DNA of 64,000 bases, taken from Kaistia terrae (GTDB lineage: Bacteria; Pseudomonadota; Alphaproteobacteria; Rhizobiales; Kaistiaceae). Made by a program: the position numbers and the translations under genes. This document shows, one piece after another, positions 7,696 through 16,048 of the stretch (the stretch's first letter is position 1; each line of letters starts with the position of its first letter). The stretch lies in NCBI RefSeq assembly GCF_026344005.1, contig NZ_JAPKNH010000010.1, forward strand, positions 1 through 64,000, written 5' to 3'. Under the pieces are notes generated by a model. That model saw only the letters and a program-made list of their open reading frames with translations. It made no database searches and was not told where the DNA came from.

Positions 7696-9222
7696 ATGTT
7701 GAACGCCAGACTTATCGTTGACCGCGACTTCGTCGTTTCCGAACTCGATCGCCGCATCTTCGGCACCTTCGTCGAGCATATGGGCCGCTGCGTTTACGGC
7801 GGTATCTATGAGCCCGGCCATGCCACCGCCGACGAGGACGGCTTTCGCGGCGACGTGCTGGAGCTGACCCGCGAACTCGGCACCACCATCATCCGCTATC
7901 CCGGCGGCAATTTCCTGTCCGGCTACAATTGGGAAGACGGCGTCGGCCCGGCCGACAAGCGCCCCGTCCGCCGCGACCTCGCCTGGTTCTCGACCGAGAC
8001 GAACCAGTTCGGCACCAATGAATTCATGAAGTGGTCGAAGAAGGCCAATATCGAGCCGATGTTCGGCGTCAATCTCGGCACCAAGGGCGCCGATGAGGCG
8101 CGTCAGTTCCTCGAATATTGCAACCATGACGGCGGCTCCGCGCTGTCGGATCTCCGCAAGGAACATGGTTTCGAGGCGCCGCACGACATCAAGTTCTGGT
8201 GCCTCGGCAACGAGATGGATGGCCCCTGGCAGATCTGCCACAAGACCGCCGAAGAGTATGGCCGCGTCGCGCTCGAAACCGCCAAGGTGATGCGCTGGGT
8301 CGATCCGACCATCCAGCTCGCCGCCTGCGGCTCGTCGCATCGCAACATGCCGACCTATGGCTCCTGGGAATATCAGGTCCTCGATCATTGCTATGACGAG
8401 GTCGATTTCATCTCCCTGCACACCTACTTCAACAACCACGGCGATTCCGCCGCCGAATATTTCGGCGTCATCGAGCTGCTGGACGCGTTCATCAAGGAAG
8501 TCGCGGCGATCTGCGACGCGGTCGGCGCCAAGCGTCGTTCGCACAAGAAGATCATGCTGTCGCTCGACGAATGGAACGTCTGGTACAAGACCCACAAGAT
8601 CGAGAACATGCGCGTCCCCGGCTGGCCGGAAGCGCCGAAGCTGATCGAGGAAGTCTACAACACCGAAGACGCGCTGATCGTCGGCGGCGCCCTGATCGCC
8701 ATGCTGAACAACGCCGACCGCGTCAAGGTTGCGTGCCTGGCGCAGCTGGTCAACGTCATCGGCCCGATCATGACGGAAACCGGTGGCGACGCCTGGCGCC
8801 AGACGATTTTCCATCCGTTCGCGCTCGCCTCGAAGCATGGCCATGGCCGCGTGCTGAAAAGCGTCGCCGAGTCGGAATCCTACAGCGCCAAGACCTTCCC
8901 GGAGATCCCGTATCTCTATGCGACGGTCATCGACAATCCGGCCGATGGCACCACGACGGTCATCGCGCTCAACCGCAGCCTGACGGATTCGATGGAAGTG
9001 GAAGTCGAGCTCCGCGGCCTCGGCACCGACCGCGAGCTGGTGCATGCGACCGAGCTGCACCATTCGAACCTCAAGGCCGTCAACACCAAGGACGCGCCGA
9101 ACACCGTCGCGCCGAAGGCCAACAAGGACGTGACGATCAACGGCGAGCGGATGACCGTCCGCCTGAAGCCCGCCTCGTTCAACGTCATCACGACGAAGGC
9201 AACGCCGGTCGGCAACGCCTGA
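7696..9222 (+). CDS. abfA: Alpha-L-arabinofuranosidase, GH51
   Basis: A 508-residue GH51 enzyme releasing terminal alpha-L-arabinofuranosyl groups from arabinoxylan- or arabinan-derived oligosaccharides by a retaining mechanism. The acid/base is Glu173 in CLGNEMDG and the nucleophile Glu292 in LSLDEWNVWY, almost the same numbering as in the Geobacillus enzyme (175/294). It has an N-terminal (beta/alpha)8 domain and a C-terminal beta-sandwich (from about residue 385). There is no signal peptide, so it acts in the cytoplasm on imported oligosaccharides, in agreement with the upstream ABC importer. The gene ends the operon, followed by a clear intrinsic terminator. Confidence 0.95.
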   Translation: MLNARLIVDRDFVVSELDRRIFGTFVEHMGRCVYGGIYEPGHATADEDGFRGDVLELTRELGTTIIRYPGGNFLSGYNWEDGVGPADKRPVRRDLAWFSTETNQFGTNEFMKWSKKANIEPMFGVNLGTKGADEARQFLEYCNHDGGSALSDLRKEHGFEAPHDIKFWCLGNEMDGPWQICHKTAEEYGRVALETAKVMRWVDPTIQLAACGSSHRNMPTYGSWEYQVLDHCYDEVDFISLHTYFNNHGDSAAEYFGVIELLDAFIKEVAAICDAVGAKRRSHKKIMLSLDEWNVWYKTHKIENMRVPGWPEAPKLIEEVYNTEDALIVGGALIAMLNNADRVKVACLAQLVNVIGPIMTETGGDAWRQTIFHPFALASKHGHGRVLKSVAESESYSAKTFPEIPYLYATVIDNPADGTTTVIALNRSLTDSMEVEVELRGLGTDRELVHATELHHSNLKAVNTKDAPNTVAPKANKDVTINGERMTVRLKPASFNVITTKATPVGNA

Positions 9223-9254
9223 GCCTGACCGTTCCCCATTGAACGCCCGACTTG

Positions 9255-9287
9255 CGCCCGCATCCTCACCGATGCGGGCGTTTTTTT
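9255..9287 (+). terminator. Intrinsic terminator after the GH51 gene
   Basis: A perfect 10-bp stem CGCCCGCATC/GATGCGGGCG with a CTCACC loop is followed by seven T. This is a textbook Rho-independent terminator and closes the arabinoside operon, separating it from ccmC. Confidence 0.92.
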
Positions 9288-9385
9288 GACTCAGCCACTC
9301 TGGAACCGATGCCGACCTCGGTCGAAATCGCTCCGGCTCAATCGGTCGCGTTGCGATTTTTTCAACACGACCCTATGACATCGGC

Positions 9386-10129
9386 ATGGCCATCATCGAT
9401 CTTGCCAATCCGACGCGCTTCATGACGCTGACCGATCGCCTCCTGCCCTGGCTCTGGGGCGTGACGCTGCTCGTGCTCGGCTGCGGTCTCTATCTCGGTC
9501 TGTTCGTCGCGCCTGCCGATTACCAGCAGGGCGAGACGGTCAAGATCATGTTCATCCATGTGCCGGCCGCCTGGCTCGCCATGTTCGGCTACGGCATGAT
9601 GGCCGCCTCGGCCCTCGGCACGCTGATTTGGCGCCACCCGCTCGCGGACGTGGCTGCCAAGGCGACCGCGCCGGTTGGCGCTGCCTTCACGCTGATGGCG
9701 CTGATCACCGGCTCGCTCTGGGGCAAGCCGATGTGGGGCACCTGGTGGGAATGGGACGCCCGCATGACGTCGGTGCTGATCCTTTTCCTGATGTATCTCG
9801 GCCTGATCGCGCTCTGGAACGCCATCGAGGACCCGATCAAGGGCGGCCGCGTCGGCGCCGTGCTGATCCTGGTCGGCTCGGTCAATCTGCCGATCATCAA
9901 GTTTTCAGTCGATTGGTGGAACACGCTGCACCAGCCCGCCAGCGTGTTTCGCATGGGCGGTTCGACGATCGACGCCAGCATGCTCTATCCGCTGCTGATC
10001 TGCGCCATTGGTGCGACGCTGCTGTTCCTCACCTTGAGTTTGATGGCGATGCGTAACGAGATCCTGCGCCGCCGTATCCGGGCGCTGCGCCTCGTCGCTG
10101 CGGCAACCCCGGTGGGAGTTTCGGCATGA
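9386..10129 (+). CDS. ccmC: Heme exporter permease CcmC
   Basis: A 247-residue membrane protein of the cytochrome c maturation system I. It has six hydrophobic segments, the heme-handling WWD motif (WGTWWEWDARMTS, about residues 117-129) and the two external His ligands at H58 (IHVPAAW) and H182 (NTLHQPAS). CcmC loads heme onto CcmE on the periplasmic side. No strong Shine-Dalgarno precedes the ATG, and an ATG 36 bp downstream is an alternative start. It overlaps ccmD by 4 bp. The ATPase ccmA and permease ccmB that usually precede it are absent here. Confidence 0.95.
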   Translation: MAIIDLANPTRFMTLTDRLLPWLWGVTLLVLGCGLYLGLFVAPADYQQGETVKIMFIHVPAAWLAMFGYGMMAASALGTLIWRHPLADVAAKATAPVGAAFTLMALITGSLWGKPMWGTWWEWDARMTSVLILFLMYLGLIALWNAIEDPIKGGRVGAVLILVGSVNLPIIKFSVDWWNTLHQPASVFRMGGSTIDASMLYPLLICAIGATLLFLTLSLMAMRNEILRRRIRALRLVAAATPVGVSA

Positions 10130-10332
10130 TCGAGGCCCTAGGACCGCATGCCGGCTTTATCCTCGCGGCCTATGCCGTCAGCGCCTTGATCGTGCTGGTT
10201 GTTCTTGGCTGGATTCTCTTGGATGGCGTCCTGCTGCGCCGGCAGATGCGCGACCTCGAAGCGCGCGGCATCCGTCGTCGTTCGGCGCGCAAGGCCGCCG
10301 CCAAAGCCTCCGACGTCAAGGCTGCGTCATGA
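10126..10332 (+). CDS. ccmD: Heme exporter protein CcmD
   Basis: A 68-residue protein with a single N-terminal transmembrane helix (about residues 8-30) and a basic cytoplasmic tail rich in Arg, Lys and Ala, the standard CcmD layout. It helps release holo-CcmE from the CcmABC complex. It overlaps both ccmC and ccmG by 4 bp, so all three genes are translationally coupled. Confidence 0.9.
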   Translation: MIEALGPHAGFILAAYAVSALIVLVVLGWILLDGVLLRRQMRDLEARGIRRRSARKAAAKASDVKAAS

Positions 10333-10910
10333 CGGCTACCGAAACCCGGCCGGGGCGGTCCCTCGGGCGGAAAATCGCCATCTGGACGCCGATTGCCGTC
10401 TTCGCCGCGCTCGCGGTCCTCGTTCTCATTCGGCTGGAGCAGGGCGGCGATCCCTCGCTGATCCCGTCCGCGCTGATCGGGCGCGCGGCTCCGGTCACGG
10501 TTCTGCCGCCGCTGGAAGGTCTTGACCGGCCCGGCATCGATACCGCCGATTTCGCCGGTAAGGTGACGCTGGTCAATATCTGGGCTTCGTGGTGCGTGCC
10601 TTGCCGCGAGGAACATCCGATCCTCGAAAAGCTGGCGACAGACAAGCGCATCAACCTGGTCGGCATCAACTACAAGGACCAGGCAGCGAATGCGCGCGCC
10701 TTCCTCGGCCAGATGGGCAATCCCTACGCGGCTGTCGGTGTCGATGAAAAGGGCAGGGGCTCGATCGACTGGGGCGTCTATGGCGTGCCGGAGACGTTTT
10801 TGGTCGGCCGAGACGGCAAGATCCTGTTCAAGTTCGTCGGCCCGCTCAGCGAGCAGAGCCTGGCCACCGGCCTGATGCCCGAGATCGAAAAGGCGCTGGC
10901 CGCGCCGTGA
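10329..10910 (+). CDS. ccmG: Thiol:disulfide interchange protein CcmG/DsbE
   Basis: A 193-residue membrane-anchored periplasmic thioredoxin. One N-terminal helix (about residues 15-36) is followed by a thioredoxin fold with the redox motif W88-C-V-P-C92 and the cis-proline region YGVPETFLV (about 150). It reduces the apocytochrome c CXXCH cysteines before heme attachment. Last gene of the ccmCDG block, followed by a repeat-rich intergenic region. Confidence 0.95.
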   Translation: MTATETRPGRSLGRKIAIWTPIAVFAALAVLVLIRLEQGGDPSLIPSALIGRAAPVTVLPPLEGLDRPGIDTADFAGKVTLVNIWASWCVPCREEHPILEKLATDKRINLVGINYKDQAANARAFLGQMGNPYAAVGVDEKGRGSIDWGVYGVPETFLVGRDGKILFKFVGPLSEQSLATGLMPEIEKALAAP

Positions 10911-10925
10911 GCCGCTGCTTTTTTA

Positions 10926-10976
10926 CCTCTCCCTGAGGGAGAGGTCGACGCACGCAGTGCGGCGGGTGAGGGTTTA
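10926..10976 (+). repeat. 51-bp palindromic repeat, copy A
   Basis: Begins with a perfect CCTCTCCCT/AGGGAGAGG hairpin, continues through GTCGACGCACGCAGTGCGGC and ends in GGGTGAGGGTTTA. Its exact reverse complement is present at 17545-17595, with all 51 bases identical by reading. It follows the ccmG stop codon closely and could serve as a 3' end hairpin. Confidence 0.85.
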
Positions 10977-11152
10977 CGGCCTCACCGGATGGTTCCCTAA
11001 ACCCTCTCCCGGCTCTTCGAGCCGACCTCTCCATCAGGGAGAGGTGAGAAGTCAGATTCCACCTAGATGGATCTTGCCTGGCAGGGACCGGCATTTCTGC
11101 ATCAGGCGGCCTCCCAGCAAGCCTGTCCGCCACTTTCCGCAAACCGCACGAT

Positions 11153-11266
11153 CATCATCCTGAGGTGCCCGGCGCAGCCGGGCCTCGAAGGAGGGTCCAG
11201 GAAGCGCTGGCGTTCTGCTCGTCCCTCCTTCGAGGCTTCGCTCACGCGAAGCACCTCAGGATGATG
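11153..11266. repeat. 114-bp inverted-repeat element (CATCATCCTGAGG type)
   Basis: Perfect 16-bp terminal inverted repeats (CATCATCCTGAGGTGC / GCACCTCAGGATGATG) enclose a second pair, CCTCGAAGGAGGG / CCCTCCTTCGAGG. The same design (CATCCTGAGG ends, TCGAAGGA inner pair) is seen at 60033-60161, so both belong to one dispersed family. No open reading frame, so probably a non-autonomous or RNA-forming element. Confidence 0.8.
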
Positions 11267-11327
11267 GGGAGCGGGCAATGATCGGGGCGGAAGTCCGAGT
11301 GCGGGGTCAGCAAGTATAACAAGCAAG

Positions 11328-11448
11328 CCCCTCACCCAACCCTCTCCCGCAAGCGGGCGAGGGCTTTTTTGGGCCGGTGTGGCGTCGACGGCGAGACTGG
11401 GTGCAGTGAGCTCCCTCTACCGCTTGCGGGAGAGGGTTGGGGTGAGGG
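11328..11448. repeat. Inverted pair of CCCTCACCC-CCGCTTGCGGG blocks
   Basis: A 28-base block (11328-11356) recurs in reverse orientation at 11420-11448 with one extra base. Each arm also contains a short CCGCAAGCGG hairpin. The left block is followed by GAGGGCTTTTTT, which could act as a terminator reading right. Confidence 0.7.
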
Positions 11449-11466
11449 CCTGTTGCAGCATCCCCC

Positions 11467-12102
11467 TCAGCGGATCGGCTGTGCCTTCTCTTCCGGGATC
11501 GTCGTGCGGGTAATCAGCGGCAGCTGGAACAGCGTGAAGACGAAGGTCAGCGGCATGATGCCGAATACCTTGAAGTTGACCCACAGATCGGTCGCCGCCT
11601 TCGGATCACTGAGATAGGCGTCTGCGCCCTTCCAGATCACGATGTTGAGGACTGCCAGCGCCAGGAAGAACAGGCCCCAGCGGAAGGTCAGCTTGCGCCA
11701 GCCCTCATCCGTCAGCTTGAAGACGGAATCAAACACGTAGCCAAGCAGGGAGCGGCCGAACAGCAGGCCGCCGAGCAGCACGACGCCGAACAGCGTGTTG
11801 ACGATGGTCGGCTTCAGCTTGATGAACGTGTCGTCATGCAGCCACAGCGTCAGGCCGCCGAAAACGACGACGACGACGCCCGTCACCAGCGGCATGATCG
11901 GCAGTTTTCGCGTCATCGCATAGGAGACGGCGAGCGCTGCCAGCGTCGCGACCATGAAAAGCCCGGTCGCCCAATAGATGTCGGCCCGCGCATTGGCAAA
12001 GAAGAACACGCCGAGCGGTCCGAGTTCGAGCGCCAGCTTCAGGAGCGGATTGAGCTCCTTGCGGGCGGGATCGTTGGGGGCGCGTTCGATTTCGATTGTC
12101 AT
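11467..12102 (-). CDS. ispZ: Intracellular septation protein A / YciB family
   Basis: A 211-residue inner-membrane protein of the IspZ/YciB family. It has about five hydrophobic helices and characteristic sequences such as [24 protein letters not shown] and the C-terminal WVNFKVFG motif (about residues 180-187). It is implicated in cell-envelope synthesis and normal septation; the biochemical role is not settled. The ATG at 12102 gives the usual family length, while a longer in-frame reading to 12282 would overlap the end of ftsY. It follows ftsY by 64 bp in the same direction, a common alphaproteobacterial arrangement. Confidence 0.9.
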   Translation of the reverse strand: MTIEIERAPNDPARKELNPLLKLALELGPLGVFFFANARADIYWATGLFMVATLAALAVSYAMTRKLPIMPLVTGVVVVVFGGLTLWLHDDTFIKLKPTIVNTLFGVVLLGGLLFGRSLLGYVFDSVFKLTDEGWRKLTFRWGLFFLALAVLNIVIWKGADAYLSDPKAATDLWVNFKVFGIMPLTFVFTLFQLPLITRTTIPEEKAQPIR

Positions 12103-12166
12103 GGTTGGCTTTCGGTGGTGGTCGCCAACAGATAAGGCGAATTTAGCGGCTGATCTATGGCGCAGG

Positions 12167-13510
12167 TCACGCAGCGATACCTGCGATGGCCTTGGCAAAC
12201 TCGTCGGCCGAGAATGGTTCGAGGTCGTCGACGCCCTCGCCGACGCCGATAAAGTGGATCGGCAGGCCGAATTTGGCGGCAATCGCTACCAGAATGCCGC
12301 CCCGCGCCGTTCCGTCCAGCTTGGTCATGACCAGGCCGGTGACGCCGGCAACGCGGCCAAAAATCTCGACTTGTTGAAGCGCGTTCTGGCCGGTGGTTGC
12401 GTCCAGCGTCAGCAAAACGCTGTGCGGCGCAGTCGGATCCTGCTTCTTGATCACGCGAATGATCTTTTCCAGCTCCGCCATCAGTTCGGTGCGGTTCTGC
12501 AATCGTCCGGCCGTATCGATCAAAAGAACGTCAGTGCCGGCGGCCTGCGCATCCTTGAGCGCATCGAAGGCAAGGCCGGAGGCGTCGGCGCCGATGGCGC
12601 GGGCAACGATGGTCGAGCCGGTGCGCTGGGCCCAGATCTTGAGCTGCTCCACCGCCGCCGCGCGAAACGTGTCGCCGGCGGCGAGCATGACCGAGCGGCC
12701 TTCGGCGCGCAGTTTTGCCGACAGCTTGCCAATCGTCGTCGTCTTGCCGGTGCCGTTGACGCCGACGACGAGGATGACATGCGGCTTGCGGGCCGGATCG
12801 ATCACCAGCGGCTTCGCCACCGGGATCAGAACTTTTCGCACTTCCTCGGCCAGGACCGTCCGGACTTCGTCGCCGTCGATTTCCTTGTCGAAGCGGCCCT
12901 TCTTCAGGGCGGCGGTGATCGCGGCGGCGGTCGTCAGTCCGAGGTCGGCCTGAATCAGGACGTCTTCAAAATCGTCCAGCGTCTCGTTGTCGAGCTTGCG
13001 CTTGGTGAAGACGGAAACGATGCCGTCCGAAAGCGCACTCGAAGAGCGTGACAGGCCGGCGCGCAGACGCTGGAACCAGTTCTGTTTCGGCGCGGGCTCG
13101 GGGGCAGGGGCCGGTGCTTCGGGAGCGGCGAAGAAGCCGGTTTTTCGCGGCGCGACGGGCGCTTCGACCGGAGCTGGCTCCGGCTCGATGACGAGCGGAA
13201 TCGGTTCGGGTGCGACTTCAGCCTCGAATTCGACCGGCGCTATCGCCTCGACGACTTCGATCGCTTCCACGGGCTCGACGATGACGGGAGCCGGCGGCTC
13301 GACCGCGATCGGCTCGATCACTTCCGGTGTGGCAGGCTCGGCAGCAACAACCGCTTCGGGAGAAACGACGGGTTCCGGAGCGGCGGGCGCAACAGGCTCC
13401 GGGGCCGGCTGCGGCGCGACGACGGTCTCGGCCACAACTTCCGGCTCGACCGGCTTGGGAGCGCCGCCGCCGAAAAAGCGGCGGAACAGGCCCTTCTTTT
13501 CTTCTGCCAT
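12167..13510 (-). CDS. ftsY: Signal recognition particle receptor FtsY
   Basis: A 447-residue SRP GTPase receptor that brings ribosome-SRP complexes to the SecYEG translocon at the inner membrane. The C-terminal NG domain shows G1 [14 protein letters not shown] (about residue 249), the DTFRAAA insertion, G3 DTAGR, G4 TKLDG and the terminal [12 protein letters not shown]. The N-terminal 150 residues are an acidic Pro/Glu/Val/Ala-rich stretch with near-repeats such as [11 protein letters not shown], longer and more regular than in many relatives, preceded by a basic amphipathic start ([13 protein letters not shown]) suited to membrane binding. It lies 3 bp after mtaB. Confidence 0.97.
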   Translation of the reverse strand: MAEEKKGLFRRFFGGGAPKPVEPEVVAETVVAPQPAPEPVAPAAPEPVVSPEAVVAAEPATPEVIEPIAVEPPAPVIVEPVEAIEVVEAIAPVEFEAEVAPEPIPLVIEPEPAPVEAPVAPRKTGFFAAPEAPAPAPEPAPKQNWFQRLRAGLSRSSSALSDGIVSVFTKRKLDNETLDDFEDVLIQADLGLTTAAAITAALKKGRFDKEIDGDEVRTVLAEEVRKVLIPVAKPLVIDPARKPHVILVVGVNGTGKTTTIGKLSAKLRAEGRSVMLAAGDTFRAAAVEQLKIWAQRTGSTIVARAIGADASGLAFDALKDAQAAGTDVLLIDTAGRLQNRTELMAELEKIIRVIKKQDPTAPHSVLLTLDATTGQNALQQVEIFGRVAGVTGLVMTKLDGTARGGILVAIAAKFGLPIHFIGVGEGVDDLEPFSADEFAKAIAGIAA

Positions 13511-13513
13511 GGT

Positions 13514-14779
13514 TCAGGCGGCCTCTGCGAGTGGTGTGGCAAGGAGGCCCGATGCCGTCCGTCCAGTGATTTGGGCCAGGACAAGCGTCCCGGCAGCGAT
13601 GCCCGGCATGGTGACCGGCGTAAAATGTTCGGTGCGGCCCAGGCCGCCCTTTTCCATCAGCACGTGGCGCGTCGCGCCGATCTCGCGGTCGAGATGGGCG
13701 GTCAACGTTGCCTGGCCTTTTTCTCGCAGCCGCGCGGCGCGAGCCTTGATGGTTGGGTGGTCGAGCTGCGGCATCCGCGCCGCCGGCGTGCCGGGGCGGG
13801 GCGAGAACGGGAAGACATGCAGATGCGTCAGCCCGCAATCATCGACCATGGCCAGCGAATTCTCGAACATCGCCTCGGTCTCGGTCGGGAATCCGGCAAT
13901 GATATCGGCGCCGAAGACGACGTCGGGCCGAAGTTTTCGCACGTCCTCGCAAAAGCGGATCGCATCGGCGCGGCCATGCCTGCGCTTCATCCGCTTCAGG
14001 ATCATGTCGTCGCCGGCCTGCAGCGACAGGTGGAAATGCGGCATTAGCCGCTCGTCCTCGCCGATCGCCCGCATCAGGGCGTCGTCCACCTCGATCGTGT
14101 CGATCGAGGAGAGCCTTAGTCGCGGCAATTCCGGGACGAGCCGCAAAATGGTGGCAACCAGCGTGCCGAGGCTCGGCTTGCCGGGGAGGTCGCTGCCATA
14201 GGCGGTCATGTCGACGCCGGTCAGCACGATCTCGGCATTGCCGGTCGCGACCAGCTGGCGGATCTGCTCGACCACGGCGCCCATCGGCACCGAGCGCGAG
14301 GGACCGCGGCCATAGGGGATGATGCAGAAGGTGCAGCGGTGATCGCAGCCATTCTGCACCTGCACGAAGGTGCGGGTATGGCCGTCCATGCCGGCGACGA
14401 GATGACCCGCCGTCTCGCGCACATCCATTATATCCGCGACCTTGACCCGCTCATGGTCCGCAATACGGAGGCCCAGCGGCCGGTAGGCGGCGGCGGTCAG
14501 CTTCTCCTCATTGCCGAGGATCAGGTCGACTTCGGGCATCGCCGCGAAAGTGGCGGCTTCCGTCTGCGCGGCGCAGCCGGAGACGACAATCTTGATATCG
14601 GGCTGTTCGCGGCGGGTCCGGCGGATGGTTTGCCGTGCCTGGCGCACGGCCTCGGCGGTGACGGCACAGGTGTTGATGATCACCGCGTCGGTCAGGCCCG
14701 CTTCCGCCGCTCTCGTCCGCATCACCTCGGTTTCGAGCGTGTTGAGGCGGCAGCCGAAGGTGATCGTCTCAATCGTCAT
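13514..14779 (-). CDS. mtaB: tRNA ms2t6A37 methylthiotransferase MtaB
   Basis: A 421-residue radical-SAM methylthiotransferase that adds a methylthio group to t6A37 of ANN-decoding tRNAs. It shows the N-terminal UPF0004 domain with three cluster Cys (FGCRLNTLE, NTCAVT, SGCAAQ), the radical-SAM Cys triad in CDHRCTFCIIPYGRG (about residues 147-161), and a C-terminal TRAM-like segment (about 355-410). Its start overlaps the dapF stop (ATGA). The order dapF-mtaB-ftsY is conserved in Hyphomicrobiales. Confidence 0.93.
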   Translation of the reverse strand: MTIETITFGCRLNTLETEVMRTRAAEAGLTDAVIINTCAVTAEAVRQARQTIRRTRREQPDIKIVVSGCAAQTEAATFAAMPEVDLILGNEEKLTAAAYRPLGLRIADHERVKVADIMDVRETAGHLVAGMDGHTRTFVQVQNGCDHRCTFCIIPYGRGPSRSVPMGAVVEQIRQLVATGNAEIVLTGVDMTAYGSDLPGKPSLGTLVATILRLVPELPRLRLSSIDTIEVDDALMRAIGEDERLMPHFHLSLQAGDDMILKRMKRRHGRADAIRFCEDVRKLRPDVVFGADIIAGFPTETEAMFENSLAMVDDCGLTHLHVFPFSPRPGTPAARMPQLDHPTIKARAARLREKGQATLTAHLDREIGATRHVLMEKGGLGRTEHFTPVTMPGIAAGTLVLAQITGRTASGLLATPLAEAA

Positions 14780-15660
14780 GCGCGGCGGGCGACCGTATCC
14801 GGCGCGACCTCGATGCGGACTTCGTCGCCGAGGACGATCACGCCCTCATGCTCGAATTCGGCGGCGCCGGTCATCAGGATATGGTTGTCGGCACGCCATT
14901 CGATGTTGAGCACGCCGCCCGGCAGGCGGACATCGACAGTGCGGCCGGTCTTGCCGAGGCGGGCGGCGGAGACGGCGGTGGCGCAGGCGGCCGTGCCGCA
15001 GGCCAGCGTCAGCCCGGCGCCGCGCTCCCAGACGCGCAGCGTGATCGAATGATCCGAGGTCACCTCTGCGATCGAGATATTGGCGCGATCGGGAAACATC
15101 GGGTCGCGCTCGAGGATCGGGCCGATGCGGCCGAGATCGATTGTCGCGACATCGTCGACCCAATAAATCGCGTGCGGGTTGCCGATATTGGCGACAGCCG
15201 GCCGCGACAGGATCGGCGCGTCGACCGGGCCGAAGCTCAGGTCGATCGTGGTCGTGTCCTCGAACGGCACGGAGAGCGGGATCTCGGCCCAGCCGAAGCG
15301 CGGTTCGCCCATGTCGACGGTGATGGTCTCGGCGTCCCTCGCCACGACATCGAGCAGGCCGGCCGAGGTTTCGAGCTTGAACGTCTGGCGGCCGGTCTCG
15401 CGCATCAGCACGAGCGCGACGCAGCGCGTGCCGTTGCCGCAGGCGCCGGACAGCGAACCGTCGGTGTTGAAGATCGTCATGAAGGCGTCGGTGCCGGCGG
15501 TCTTCGGCGGCTCGATCACCATCAGCTGGTCGAAGGCCGTGCGCGGGTCGGCGGCGATGGCGCGCGCCGAGGTGGCGTCGAGGCGCGTTTCGGCCTCGCG
15601 CATGTCGAGCACGGTGATCTGGTTGCCGATGCCGTTCATCTTGGCGAAGGGGGCGTTCAT
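14776..15660 (-). CDS. dapF: Diaminopimelate epimerase
   Basis: A 294-residue PLP-independent epimerase converting L,L- to meso-diaminopimelate for lysine and peptidoglycan synthesis. The two catalytic Cys are in GACGNGTRC (about residue 72) and LACGTAACA (about 220). The NIGNPHA motif (about 155) and opening FAKMNGIGN are typical. The ATG at 15660 gives the usual start MNAPFAKMNG. A longer in-frame reading to 15717 adds an unlikely 19-residue basic leader. First gene of the dapF-mtaB-ftsY-ispZ operon. Confidence 0.95.
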   Translation of the reverse strand: MNAPFAKMNGIGNQITVLDMREAETRLDATSARAIAADPRTAFDQLMVIEPPKTAGTDAFMTIFNTDGSLSGACGNGTRCVALVLMRETGRQTFKLETSAGLLDVVARDAETITVDMGEPRFGWAEIPLSVPFEDTTTIDLSFGPVDAPILSRPAVANIGNPHAIYWVDDVATIDLGRIGPILERDPMFPDRANISIAEVTSDHSITLRVWERGAGLTLACGTAACATAVSAARLGKTGRTVDVRLPGGVLNIEWRADNHILMTGAAEFEHEGVIVLGDEVRIEVAPDTVARRA

Positions 15661-16048
15661 GACGTTCCGATCATCACGCTTCCGGACAGGGTCCGGAGCC
15701 TTGAGTTTGTCGCGCATATATGGCGGAAAGATCAGAGAAATTCCATACTGACGCGCACGTCGAGGCCGGATTGGCGGGCTGAAGCGACAACAATCGTGTC
15801 GCCCGGCGTCCGGGACCGGCGTTCAGGGCGACCAAGAGGAAGCTAGCCTACGCAAAACAGGGGCGAAGTAACGTAAACTGGCCGCAAGGTCGTCGTTTCG
15901 GCTCGGCGCGGCTTGCGGGCCGTCATCGAGGCTGCTTCACTGCCCCTCCGCCTCGAGGACCCTGCTTCGCCTCGTGAATGCACGAACGGTTCGACGGCCC
16001 ATCGGGATGGGCCGAGGTCGTGCTTCTCTTCTGTCGATGGACATCTGC
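15661..16048. other. Intergenic region between divergent dapF and pncB
   Basis: About 390 bp without a supported gene. It must hold the leftward promoter of the dapF operon and the rightward promoter of pncB. I see no clear -35/-10 pair, palindrome or RNA element that I could assign to either. Confidence 0.4.

Larger units (their letters stand above)
10911..11466. repeat. Repeat-filled 556-bp intergenic region
   Basis: The gap between convergent ccmG and ispZ contains no gene. It consists almost entirely of palindromic elements: the 51-bp element described separately, a second short copy of the CTCTCC-ATCAGGGAGAGG hairpin near 11025-11045, the 114-bp inverted repeat at 11153-11266, and the 11328-11448 inverted pair. 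Such arrays are typical of REP/BIME-like elements, which can end or stabilise transcripts from both sides. Confidence 0.75.

Noticed and set aside
7597-9063. 488-codon minus-strand frame opposite the GH51 gene
   Set aside because: Shadow frame of a gene with both catalytic Glu residues identified.
12987-14201. 404-codon plus-strand frame with Ser/Gly/Thr-rich repeats across ftsY and mtaB
   Set aside because: The repeat look is the reverse reading of the Pro/Glu/Val-rich FtsY domain, not a real repetitive protein.
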